Source: Mesonia mobilis DSM 19841
GTDB taxonomy: Bacteria; Bacteroidota; Bacteroidia; Flavobacteriales; Flavobacteriaceae
Direction of reading: 5' to 3'
DNA length: 64,000 nt
Assembly (NCBI RefSeq): GCF_000423405.1
Contig: NZ_AUHX01000001.1
Location: 62,001-126,000 of the forward strand
Below the pieces are notes generated by a model that was given only the letters and a program-made list of their open reading frames with translations, was not told the origin of the DNA and made no database searches. Positions 8,294 through 16,479 of this stretch are shown piece after piece (position 1 is the stretch's first letter; the number at the start of each line of letters is the position of its first letter). The position numbers were made by a program, and so were the translations under genes.

Positions 8294-9256
8294 ATGAAAC
8301 TAGACTTAAAAATTTATCGAAGCTACGCCAACGAACGAGAAATCGTAGTGATGGGGCATTTGTTTAAAAAACACGCTCCCGATGTTTTCGATTTAGATAA
8401 ACGTTGGTATAAACACGCTTGGGCAGTAATTAGAATGTTTAGAATTAAAACGATTGCTAATGCTGAAGTGATTTTTAAATTTAAAGGAAAAGAAATTGCG
8501 TCGAAGACTTTAGATGATGGTCATTTTCGACTAACCATTCCTTATCACGAAGAAATTGGAAGCGGTTGGCACGAGTTTGAAGTAGCTGCGAAAGTAGAAG
8601 GGAATATTCGTGTAGAAAAAGGAGAGTTTGTAAAACCTTATCCGGGAGAATACGGCGTAATTAGTGATATTGATGATACTTTTTTAATTTCTCATTCAGG
8701 GAATATTTTTAAAAAAGTGTATGTGATGCTCACTAAAAATATTAATAAGCGTACGGTTTTTGATGAATCTGTAGATCATTACAAATTTTTAAATCGATTA
8801 GGTAGAGAAGACAAATCTACCAATAATGCTTTTTTCTATGTAAGTAGTAGCGAGTGGAATTTGTATAACTTTATTAGTCAGTTTGCAGATTTAAATGAAT
8901 TGCCTAAAGCGGTTCTTAAACTAAAAGATATTAAAACTGGGATTGCCGATTTCCTTTTCAGCGGAGGTGGTGATCACAACCATAAATTTTATAAAATAAA
9001 GCATTTAGTTGAATTTTATCCTGAGTTACGATTTGTATTATTAGGCGACGATTCTCAAAAAGACGCTTATATCTATCAAGACATCACTAAAATTTTTCCT
9101 GAAAATATTAGTACAGTTTACATTAGGCAAACTAAAAAGAAGAAGAAAAAAGAGATTAAAAAAATACTGAAGAATATAGAAAGTATGGGCGTAAAGGTTT
9201 GCTATTTTAGAGAAAGCCAACAAGCCATGCAACATACCAAAGAACATTTAGGCTAA
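8294..9256 (+). CDS. App1-family phosphatidate phosphatase (DUF2183)
   Basis: A 320-residue HAD-like phosphatase of the App1 family. The catalytic DxDxT motif is seen as SDIDDTFLISHS (Asp125, Asp127, Thr129) after a beta-rich N-terminal domain. Further motifs are FFYVSSSEWNLYNFISQF near residue 180 and LLGDDSQKDAYIYQDI near 253, which fit HAD motifs II-IV. Yeast App1 dephosphorylates phosphatidic acid. The divergent neighbour is a lipid kinase, which suggests a phosphatidic acid / diacylglycerol cycle. No signal peptide is present, so the protein is likely cytoplasmic or membrane-associated. A bidirectional terminator follows the stop. Confidence 0.85.
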   Translation: MKLDLKIYRSYANEREIVVMGHLFKKHAPDVFDLDKRWYKHAWAVIRMFRIKTIANAEVIFKFKGKEIASKTLDDGHFRLTIPYHEEIGSGWHEFEVAAKVEGNIRVEKGEFVKPYPGEYGVISDIDDTFLISHSGNIFKKVYVMLTKNINKRTVFDESVDHYKFLNRLGREDKSTNNAFFYVSSSEWNLYNFISQFADLNELPKAVLKLKDIKTGIADFLFSGGGDHNHKFYKIKHLVEFYPELRFVLLGDDSQKDAYIYQDITKIFPENISTVYIRQTKKKKKKEIKKILKNIESMGVKVCYFRESQQAMQHTKEHLG

Positions 9257-9257
9257 T

Positions 9258-9291
9258 AAAAAAGGGAGAACAATTTGTTCTCCCTTTTTTT
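9258..9291 (+). terminator. Bidirectional terminator
   Basis: Perfect 16-bp arms beginning AAAAAAGGGAGAACAA, with a 1-2 nt loop and tracts of A before and T after. It sits between the convergent App1 gene and the minus-strand exported-protein gene ending at 9300, so it can serve both. Confidence 0.92.
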
Positions 9292-9299
9292 GGTTAGAA

Positions 9300-10118
9300 T
9301 TAAGGCTCATAAATTAATCGCAGAAAAGAACTAAAGCGTTCATTTTCTTTACTAATAGGAATACCTGTGACAATACCAATAAGAAGTTGATCGGTAACTT
9401 CTACACGCATTTGCGGTCTAATGGTCATTTCAAAATCGTGTTCGTGAACTTCTTTATTAAATTCGACTCCGATAAAATTTCTAGAACCGGGAATCATATA
9501 ATGAACGTTCGAGTTAATTTGCCAATGGGTTTCAATAGCATTAGTTTCAAAATGATGTTCAAAAACAGGACCCGTATATAATAACGAATGAAAATTAGCT
9601 CCTAAACGTTTAGCCGCAATAAAAAACGGATTGTAAACATTACCGGTAAATAATTTTCCGTCACCATAATTTTCAAAATCGGTTAACGTAAATTCTTGAA
9701 TGTACCCAAACGCCATCGACATCTCATGTTTTTTAGAAACAAAAAAACTGTATTGCGCTGCCATTTTTATACTGTTTAGGTTATTTGCCGGCGCGTAACT
9801 CCCTTGGTTAGGCGAGTAGAAAGAAAAAGGTAATTCTACTTCTAAACCTAAACGATCTATCGGCGCCCATTCATATTCTACTAGTGTTATATATTCGTCA
9901 AAATCAGATCGATCGGTAAGTCCGAGACCAACATTCCATTCTCGTTCACCTTTTCGAGCTCCTAAATCTCGAATGAGATCGATGTAAAGCGGTTCGGCGT
10001 GAGTTACCTTATCGGGTAGATTTTCTTCGTCTTCAGTTTCTACATTTTGGGCATAGGAATATTGATATAGATTTAGGCATAGCACTAAACCTACAATCTT
10101 AAAAAAGTTGTATTTCAT
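9300..10118 (-). CDS. Probable outer-membrane beta-barrel protein
   Basis: A 272-residue exported protein with a signal peptide (MKYNFFKIVGLVLCLNLYQY, cleavage near YAQ). The mature chain has alternating amphipathic strands, for example WNVGLGLTDRSDFDEYITLV, RLGLEVELPFSFY, MSMAFGYIQEFTL and QMRVEVTDQLLIGIV, and ends near an aromatic residue (FLRLIYEP). This is the look of a mid-size outer-membrane barrel. A conserved-looking start, HAEPLYIDLIRDLGARKGE, is shared by flavobacterial hypothetical proteins. It lies 53 bp downstream of the small exported protein gene, so the two may be cotranscribed. Substrate unknown. Confidence 0.6.
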   Translation of the reverse strand: MKYNFFKIVGLVLCLNLYQYSYAQNVETEDEENLPDKVTHAEPLYIDLIRDLGARKGEREWNVGLGLTDRSDFDEYITLVEYEWAPIDRLGLEVELPFSFYSPNQGSYAPANNLNSIKMAAQYSFFVSKKHEMSMAFGYIQEFTLTDFENYGDGKLFTGNVYNPFFIAAKRLGANFHSLLYTGPVFEHHFETNAIETHWQINSNVHYMIPGSRNFIGVEFNKEVHEHDFEMTIRPQMRVEVTDQLLIGIVTGIPISKENERFSSFLRLIYEP

Positions 10119-10171
10119 TTTTATTTATAGTTTAATTATTGAGGTTTCTAATATTTTTTAAAATTCAATCA

Positions 10172-10543
10172 TTAAACTTGTGGAGGAGGAGAGGTGACTT
10201 CCGGGAAAATAGACTTTAAACTGAAACTATAATTTGTGAAGATTTGTTCTTTCTGAACTTCAATACTGAAATAATTTGAAGAAGAAATATAAGCGTGGAA
10301 ATCTAATTTGAAATCCTTTTTGTTGATCGAATTATTTTCAAAGTCTTCAAACTCTTCAAAAGCATCTTCTTCACCAAAAACTTTTTCAACGATAATCTCA
10401 ACAATACTTTCTTGCTTGTTATAATTTAAGTTTTCGCGGTAAGTAATATTATTTGAAATAGGAGCGTCGACACTTATATTTAGAAGTAATAAAGCTAAAT
10501 AGAAGGTAAACTTTTTAAAATATTTGTGTTTTTGTAAACTCAA
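10172..10543 (-). CDS. Small exported hypothetical protein with a TTG start
   Basis: A 123-residue reading frame without any ATG in its N-terminal part; the best start is TTG at 10543. The N-terminus has positive charges (KHKYFKK) and a hydrophobic segment (FTFYLALLLLNISV), fitting a signal peptide or anchor. An acidic stretch (GEEDAFEEFEDFENN) follows, and the protein ends in EVTSPPPQV. Small exported proteins with proline-ending C-termini often precede transport or barrel genes in Bacteroidota, and here a putative barrel gene follows 53 bp downstream. I do not recognise a family. It could also be a partly decayed gene. Confidence 0.5.
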   Translation of the reverse strand: MSLQKHKYFKKFTFYLALLLLNISVDAPISNNITYRENLNYNKQESIVEIIVEKVFGEEDAFEEFEDFENNSINKKDFKLDFHAYISSSNYFSIEVQKEQIFTNYSFSLKSIFPEVTSPPPQV

Positions 10544-10575
10544 CTATTAGGGTTTGCAATAAGTTGCTAAAAATA

Positions 10576-10606
10576 AAAAAGGGTTTGAAATACTCAAACC
10601 CTTTTT
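10576..10606 (-). terminator. Terminator of the YtxH gene
   Basis: Arms AAAAAGGGTTTGA (10576-10588) and TCAAACCCTTTTT (10594-10606) around a 5-nt loop. It lies 20 nt downstream of the YtxH gene stop codon on the minus strand and could also act in the other direction. Confidence 0.88.
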
Positions 10607-10626
10607 AAACTTTTATAAGATATATT

Positions 10627-10911
10627 TTAGCTTGCTGCTTGATGAAGTTCTGCTTTGGCTTTATAACCAATTTCTTCACCTTTAGTTTCTGCCGTTGCAG
10701 CCTTTTTTCTAGCTTTTAAAGCCTCTAGTTTATGCTCGATAGAATTCTTTACAGTATCTAACTTTCCTTTAGCTCCTTTTACATAATCATTGCTGGTATC
10801 TGCAATATCTTTACGAGTATCTGCACCTTTTTTTGGCGCTAATAAAATTCCAGCTGCCGCTCCTGCTAACATTCCTGAGGCGATTCCGATCAACATTTTT
10901 CCTGTTTTCAT
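10627..10911 (-). CDS. YtxH domain-containing protein
   Basis: A 94-residue protein with one glycine/alanine-rich hydrophobic helix at the N-terminus (GIASGMLAGAAAGILLAPKKG). A lysine-rich, amphipathic helical tail follows (GAKGKLDTVKNSIEHKLEALKARKKA). GAAAGILLAPKKGADTRK is the signature of YtxH-type proteins, small membrane-associated proteins induced by general or osmotic stress in several phyla. It appears to be a single gene with its own terminator. The mechanism of this family is not known. Confidence 0.9.
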   Translation of the reverse strand: MKTGKMLIGIASGMLAGAAAGILLAPKKGADTRKDIADTSNDYVKGAKGKLDTVKNSIEHKLEALKARKKAATAETKGEEIGYKAKAELHQAAS

Positions 10912-11034
10912 TCTGTTTTTGGTTTTAAAATTAAACTTGATATAAATTTAAGCAGAAGATGAAATGTGCTGAAATATTTATAGTTAAGCTTCATTTAAAC
11001 TTTTCGAACTTTCCTTAAAGTTTTAACAGTTGAA

Positions 11035-12378
11035 TTAAAATACACTTTTTGGGAAGCTCACTAAGCTTTCAAAACCATTTTTACCAACGGCAACAACTCC
11101 AAAATAATAGTTATCGATCACGATCCCTTCTAAGTTTACTTCTGAAACATCGCCTACATATCTTGAATAATCCCAAGTAGGTGAAGTGGTATCTCGCCAG
11201 TAAATTTTATAACCTTTAATATTGGGATTGTTAGATTTTTTCCATTTTAATTTAGTTGAAGGTTCTACTACGCCACCAATTGCAACCTCTTCTGGAGCTA
11301 ATGGAGCCCAAGCTAAACTTGCTAAATTAATTGCATTTACTTCGGTTAATTTTTCAGCATATTTAAAATTAACGCCTTCGAGAACATCGCCATATTCAAT
11401 ACCATTTTCGGTTCGTATATCTTGATGTTGACGGTTGTAGTTTTCGTGTGCTTCCATAATTCTTACGCCGGCAAAACCCAAATCGTTGAAGGGTTTGTGA
11501 TGACCGCCACGACCAAAACGATCTAATCGATAAATAAGCATCGGATTCATCTCTGGTAAATACTCCTTGGTTGTTTTATGAATATACCTGGCTAATTGTC
11601 TAGAAATACCATCAACTTCACCACCATAATACCTACGCATTTTACGTTCACGCTCAGTTTCTGTGGGCGGAATCGGTTCAGAAAAAATTCTGAAACTTCG
11701 ATTATCAATCACTCCATCGACACCTTCAATATTTCCGATCATATCATTATTGAGTACGCCAATTATATTCCAATTGTTTTTTTTAGCATATTCAGCTAAA
11801 CCTTTACCGCCAAAAAGTCCTTGTTCTTCACCCGACAATCCAACGTAAACAATACTGTTTTCAAATTTATAGTTAGAAAGCACTCTTGCGGCTTCGATGG
11901 TGCCGGCCATTCCGCTAGCGTTATCATTTGCTCCGGGAGCATCGGTGGTAAAATCTGTTGCACTACTGGCACGAGAATCGATATCGCCACTCATAATTAC
12001 ATAGTGATCTGGATTTTTGGTACCTCGTTGAATGGCAACAACATTTACAACCGCTGCTTTATGCGGAATTCTACTTCCATCTTCCGGTGTTACGATTTCT
12101 TTTTGGTAAAATACTTCTAAGCAATTTTTACAGTTGTTAGAAATATTATCAAATTCTGCTTTAATCCATCTTCGGGCAGCACCAATTCCTCTGGTGGTTG
12201 ATGTGGTATCGCTAAACGTATTTCTAGTACCAAAACTTACTAATTTGGTAATGTCTTTTTCTATACGCTCGCTAGAAACTTCATCTATAATATCATAAAG
12301 TTCTGTGTTTTCTTGCGCTGAAATATTCAGCGAAAACAGAAACGCAATAAAGAATAGTGGGGTGAATTTCATTTTCAT
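11035..12378 (-). CDS. M28-family metallopeptidase, exported
   Basis: Zinc aminopeptidase-like protein of 447 residues with an N-terminal signal peptide (MKMKFTPLFFIAFLFSLNIS). The M28 core includes YVIMSGDIDSRAS and DAPGANDNASGMAGTIEAAR. It also has VGLSGEEQGLFGGKGLAEYA, which supplies the catalytic and metal-binding Glu residues, and GRGGHHKPFNDLGFAGVRIM with the late metal ligand region. A C-terminal fibronectin type III-like segment (LKWKKSNNPNIKGYKIYWRD) lies at about residues 370-440. A longer frame exists only through a TTG inside the upstream gene; the ATG at 12378, one base after the upstream stop, is preferred. It is probably translated from the same mRNA as the trehalose synthase fusion. 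Confidence 0.88.
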   Translation of the reverse strand: MKMKFTPLFFIAFLFSLNISAQENTELYDIIDEVSSERIEKDITKLVSFGTRNTFSDTTSTTRGIGAARRWIKAEFDNISNNCKNCLEVFYQKEIVTPEDGSRIPHKAAVVNVVAIQRGTKNPDHYVIMSGDIDSRASSATDFTTDAPGANDNASGMAGTIEAARVLSNYKFENSIVYVGLSGEEQGLFGGKGLAEYAKKNNWNIIGVLNNDMIGNIEGVDGVIDNRSFRIFSEPIPPTETERERKMRRYYGGEVDGISRQLARYIHKTTKEYLPEMNPMLIYRLDRFGRGGHHKPFNDLGFAGVRIMEAHENYNRQHQDIRTENGIEYGDVLEGVNFKYAEKLTEVNAINLASLAWAPLAPEEVAIGGVVEPSTKLKWKKSNNPNIKGYKIYWRDTTSPTWDYSRYVGDVSEVNLEGIVIDNYYFGVVAVGKNGFESLVSFPKSVF

Positions 12379-12379
12379 T

Positions 12380-14587
12380 TTATTCAGCAAATTTTTCTAA
12401 TAAGTGTTTTACTTGTTCGGTATCATCTACAAAATAATCGGCATCAGTTTTTTGTAAACCTACTTTCACAGTAAAAGTTTCATCGGGTAATTCTCTAAAC
12501 ATATATTCATCGGTCCAATCGTCGCCAATCGCAAAGATGAAGTCGTACTTTTCTTTGAGTTGTTTAGTTGCTGCACGCCCTTTATTAACGCCGCTATTTT
12601 TAATTTCAATAACCTTATTACCGTTTAAAACGCTTAAATCGTGATTAGAAGTTAAATCTTTTACGACGCTAGAAAGTTCGTTTGCTCTTTGACCACCAAG
12701 TTGCGGATCAGATTTACGATAATGCCAAGCCAGTGAGTAATTTTTTTCTTCAATAAATGTTCCCGGCGTGCGATCTACAAATGATTCAAATACCGGTCGA
12801 ATACTACTCATCCAGTTTTTATTTACATTTTCAGTAATGCCCCAATCGCCATTTTTTTCTTTTAACCACAAACCATGTTCTGCAATTAGAGTGACTTCTT
12901 TATCGCCAAAATGTGTGTGTAAGAAATCTTTATCTCGACCGCTTATAATTACCAATTCACAGTTTTTAGCGTTGAGTTTATCGATGGTGTTATAAAGCTC
13001 TGGATCGGGAGCCACCAATTCTGGATCGTCATTAAAATCGACTAAAGTTCCGTCGAAATCTAAGAACAAAATTTTCTTTGAAGCTTGATTAAATTCATCT
13101 ACTATATATTGTTCAGTTTTTTCATTCACATGTTTAGCCTTCTTAGAGATATGATTCACTTTGGTGCCTTCTAGGGCTTTCATAAATTCATCTGCCCATT
13201 TCTTAATTCCGTAGCGTTTTAAACGACGTTGAATAATTCTATTTCTCGATTTTTGCTCTTTCAGTGGCATCTCGTAGGCTTGTTTCAGCGCATCGGCAAT
13301 TTGATCGTAATTATTTGGGTTAATGATCAAAGCTTCATTCATTTCGTGCGCGGCACCGGCCATTTCACTTAAAATCAAAACACCTGATAGATCGGTTCTG
13401 GTGGCAATGTATTCTTTGGCAACCAAATTCATCCCGTCGCGACGTGGCGTTAATAGTGCAATATCACAAGAAGTATAAAGATCGATCAAGTTATCGAAAG
13501 GCATTGAACGGTAGAAATACCAAATGGGCGTCCAACTAACAGTTGAAAATTTACCGTTAATTCTACCGACCAATTCATCAATCTCTCGCTTTAATTTTTG
13601 GTATTGTGGCACATTCGAACGGGAAGGAACCGCTAACATAATTAGACGAACCTTTTCTTTAAATTCTGGGTATTTCTCTAGAAAATGCTCGAAAGCTTGA
13701 ATACGGTTAGCAATACCTTTGGTATAATCTAAGCGATCGATCGAAAGAATCATCTTAGAACCCGGTTGGGTATCTAAATGTTGATCTAAGCGAACTTGAA
13801 GTTCAGATTTTTGATCTTGTGTTTTTTCAAAGTGTTCTAAAGCCGCTTGTTCAAATTTTTCATAATCAATTCCCATCGGGAACGAGTCAACTTTTACAAT
13901 TCTATTTTTCAGCGTAATTTCGTTAAACTGAGTTTCGTGGCGTAAAATACGGCTTACCGAACTTAAGAAATGGCGTTCGTAATCGTAGGTATGAAAACCT
14001 AATAAATCTGCGCCTAACATTCCTTTTAATAAAGATTCACGCCAAGGAAGTGTTCTAAAAACTTCGTAGGATGGGAATGGAATATGTAAGAAAAAACCAA
14101 CAGTCACATTCGGTTTACTTGCTTTAATAATCCCCGGAACCAATAATAATTGATAATCGTGTACCCAAACCGTGTCGCCGTCGTTTAAGTTTTCAATAAT
14201 CTTTTCAGCAAACTTTTCATTTACTTGTTTGTAACCTTTCCATTGTTCTTCATCAAATTTGGTGTATTCCATAAAATAATGAAACAGCGGCCAAATGGTT
14301 CGGTTACTAAAACCATAATAATAATCGTCGAGTTCTTTTTCGGTTAAATTAATAGCTAGGCATTTCTCTTTTTCTGCAGCATTGTTAATTTGAGTTTGAA
14401 TTTCTGGGTTTACTTCTTCTTCGGTAAGACCCGACCATCCAATCCAAAGACTATCACCTTCCTGGTGTACCGATTTCATTCCTGTTGCAAGGCCTCCCAC
14501 ACTTGGAGAAACTGTTACATCTTGATTATTTTCAATAGAAATTTGAAGTGGTAAACGGTTAGAAACAATAATAGTTTTGTTTTTCAT
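12380..14587 (-). CDS. Bifunctional trehalose-6-phosphate synthase / trehalose phosphatase
   Basis: A 735-residue fusion that should make trehalose from UDP-glucose and glucose-6-phosphate in two steps. The N-terminal GT20 domain (about 1-475) has VSNRLPL at the start, WVHDYQLLLVP (His143, Asp144), HIPFPSYEVFRTLPWR, DRLDYTKGI near 284 and TPRRDGMNLVAKEY near 380. The C-terminal HAD phosphatase has LFLDFDGTLVDF (510-515), VIISGRD and FAIGDDWTDEYMF. It is divergent from a GH15 gene that may cleave trehalose, and two MscS channel genes follow beyond that, so the block fits osmotic or desiccation response. A 13-bp inverted repeat lies in the 83-bp gap to the GH15 gene. Confidence 0.95.
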   Translation of the reverse strand: MKNKTIIVSNRLPLQISIENNQDVTVSPSVGGLATGMKSVHQEGDSLWIGWSGLTEEEVNPEIQTQINNAAEKEKCLAINLTEKELDDYYYGFSNRTIWPLFHYFMEYTKFDEEQWKGYKQVNEKFAEKIIENLNDGDTVWVHDYQLLLVPGIIKASKPNVTVGFFLHIPFPSYEVFRTLPWRESLLKGMLGADLLGFHTYDYERHFLSSVSRILRHETQFNEITLKNRIVKVDSFPMGIDYEKFEQAALEHFEKTQDQKSELQVRLDQHLDTQPGSKMILSIDRLDYTKGIANRIQAFEHFLEKYPEFKEKVRLIMLAVPSRSNVPQYQKLKREIDELVGRINGKFSTVSWTPIWYFYRSMPFDNLIDLYTSCDIALLTPRRDGMNLVAKEYIATRTDLSGVLILSEMAGAAHEMNEALIINPNNYDQIADALKQAYEMPLKEQKSRNRIIQRRLKRYGIKKWADEFMKALEGTKVNHISKKAKHVNEKTEQYIVDEFNQASKKILFLDFDGTLVDFNDDPELVAPDPELYNTIDKLNAKNCELVIISGRDKDFLHTHFGDKEVTLIAEHGLWLKEKNGDWGITENVNKNWMSSIRPVFESFVDRTPGTFIEEKNYSLAWHYRKSDPQLGGQRANELSSVVKDLTSNHDLSVLNGNKVIEIKNSGVNKGRAATKQLKEKYDFIFAIGDDWTDEYMFRELPDETFTVKVGLQKTDADYFVDDTEQVKHLLEKFAE

Positions 14588-14591
14588 TGGT

Positions 14592-14670
14592 TAAAGTTTA
14601 GTGTTGGTTGTTTTTATTTTTTTAATTTACAGCTTTATATTCAAACGACCTTAAATACACTAAAACTTTA
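14592..14670. promoter_or_regulatory. Divergent regulatory region with an inverted repeat next to both start codons
   Basis: The 83-bp gap between the two start codons holds TAAAGTTTAGTGT (14592-14604) and its near-complement ACACTAAAACTTTA (14657-14670), differing by one inserted base. As a result ACACTAAA(A)CTTTA immediately precedes each start codon on its own strand. It could be a shared operator or a shared 5'-leader element; no TAnnTTTG box is obvious in either direction. Confidence 0.45.
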
Positions 14671-16479
14671 ATGAAAAATTTAGATTACGGAATAATAGGA
14701 AATTGTAAAAGTTCTGCGTTGGTTTCTAAATCGGGTTCTATAGATTGGTGCTGTTTGCCCAACTTCGATTCTGATGCGATTTTTGCTAAATTACTTGATA
14801 ATGAGAACGGTGGAAACTTCGATTTAATTACTTCTGAAGCTTATGAAATTCAGCAAGAATATCTACCCAAAACTAATATTATCGTAACTCGGTTTAAAGC
14901 TGAAGAAGGTTCTTTTGAAATTAGAGATTTTATGCCTCGCTATTTTAAAGAAGACGGCACATCTCACGCACCTGCCGAAATTGTTAGATGTGTAGTTTTA
15001 CTTTCTGGAGCTCCAAAATTTAAAGTTCAATACCGACCAAGACCTGCTTTTGCCAAAGAAGAAACCATTCGACGTGTAAAAGATGGTTACATTAAAAGTC
15101 ATACGATAGAAGGGAAGTACGATTCGGTTTATTTGTATTCGAATCTCGATTATGAAGATATTTTAGAAGAAAAGGAAATCACGCTAAAAGATCACGCGTT
15201 TTTTGTGATGAGTTATCACGAAAAAATCTTGAGTCAGACTTTAGATCGCGCTTTTTTACAATATCAGCGAACCTATACATATTGGTTAAATTGGAGTGAA
15301 AAAACCACTTCTTACCGTTATTATAATACCGAAATTCTACGAAGTGCGTTAACGCTAAAAATGCTGACTTACGAGAAAAGTGGAGCTGTTTTAGCTGCCG
15401 CAACAACCTCGTTACCAGAAACCATTGGCGAAGTGAGAAACTGGGATTATCGTTTCTGTTGGATTCGTGATGCTTCGATGGTAATTAAAGTTGTTTCAGA
15501 ATTAGGGCACGTAAAATCGGCACAAAAGTTTCTTCAATTTATCATCGATATTATTCCCGATAAAGGTGACAAAATGCAAATTATGTATGGCATTAACGGG
15601 GAGCGAAATTTAACCGAGCATATTTTAGATCATTTAGCCGGTTACGAAGATTCTAAACCGGTAAGAACAGGGAATGCTGCGTATTTACAAAAGCAGAATG
15701 ATATCTTCGGAATTTTAATGGAAGTGATCTACCAGCAATTTGTTCGGTTTGAAAATACTTTAGAGAACATTGAAGAATTATGGACGATTACCTGCGGAAC
15801 TGTTCACACGGTGGAAGAAAACTGGAAAGCTCCCGATAAAGGAATTTGGGAATTAAGAACAGAAGATCGCCATTTTACGTTTTCTAAACTTTTATGTTGG
15901 GTAGCCGTAGATCGCGCGATTAAAATCGGAGAACTAATTCATAAAACCGCCAATCTAAAACATTGGAAAGAATTGCGAACCGAGATCTTCAACGATATTT
16001 ACGAAAACGCTTGGAACGAAGAAGTACAAGCTTATACGCAATTTTACGGTTCTAAAGATCTGGATGCTTCAACCTTATTGATGGAAGATTACGGATTTAT
16101 AGAAGCGCAAGATCCTCGCTATATTAAAACCGTTGAAGCTACCGAACGCGAATTACTAAAAGATGGTTTAATGTATCGTTACAAGAATAAAGATGATTTT
16201 GGCGAGCCTAGCTCTTCATTTACCATTTGTAGTTTCTGGTTTATCAATAGTTTATTCAAAATAGGGAAGAAGGAAAAAGCCATTAAACTTTTCAATAAAC
16301 TACTTTCTTACAGCAATCACTTAGGTTTGTTTAGTGAAGATATCGATTTTGAAACCAAGCGTTTACTCGGTAACTTTCCGCAAGCTTATTCACACTTAGC
16401 CTTAATTGAAACCGCAACTAATTTTTCCGGAGGAATAACGGAAGAAGAAGAATTAATAGAGTTTATTCATCATTTTTAG
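14671..16479 (+). CDS. Glycoside hydrolase family 15 protein (trehalase or glucoamylase type)
   Basis: A 602-residue cytoplasmic enzyme with the bacterial GH15 architecture. The N-terminal beta domain starts YGIIGNCKSSALVSKSGSID (about 6-25), followed by the (alpha/alpha)6 barrel with GEVRNWDYRFCWIRDASM (253-270). A WELRTEDRHFTFSK segment probably carries the catalytic acid, and FSEDIDFETKRLLGNFPQAY near the end probably carries the base. In actinobacteria members of this subgroup are trehalases, in others glucoamylases or dextranases. Divergence from the trehalose synthase-phosphatase gene favours trehalose turnover, but this is inferred from position. The 3' end overlaps the convergent MscS gene by 17 nt. 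Confidence 0.9.
   Translation: MKNLDYGIIGNCKSSALVSKSGSIDWCCLPNFDSDAIFAKLLDNENGGNFDLITSEAYEIQQEYLPKTNIIVTRFKAEEGSFEIRDFMPRYFKEDGTSHAPAEIVRCVVLLSGAPKFKVQYRPRPAFAKEETIRRVKDGYIKSHTIEGKYDSVYLYSNLDYEDILEEKEITLKDHAFFVMSYHEKILSQTLDRAFLQYQRTYTYWLNWSEKTTSYRYYNTEILRSALTLKMLTYEKSGAVLAAATTSLPETIGEVRNWDYRFCWIRDASMVIKVVSELGHVKSAQKFLQFIIDIIPDKGDKMQIMYGINGERNLTEHILDHLAGYEDSKPVRTGNAAYLQKQNDIFGILMEVIYQQFVRFENTLENIEELWTITCGTVHTVEENWKAPDKGIWELRTEDRHFTFSKLLCWVAVDRAIKIGELIHKTANLKHWKELRTEIFNDIYENAWNEEVQAYTQFYGSKDLDASTLLMEDYGFIEAQDPRYIKTVEATERELLKDGLMYRYKNKDDFGEPSSSFTICSFWFINSLFKIGKKEKAIKLFNKLLSYSNHLGLFSEDIDFETKRLLGNFPQAYSHLALIETATNFSGGITEEEELIEFIHHF

Noticed and set aside
12379-12390. TTG start giving the M28 peptidase an 11-nt overlap with the trehalose gene
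   Set aside because: An ATG follows one base after the upstream stop and directly precedes a good signal peptide.
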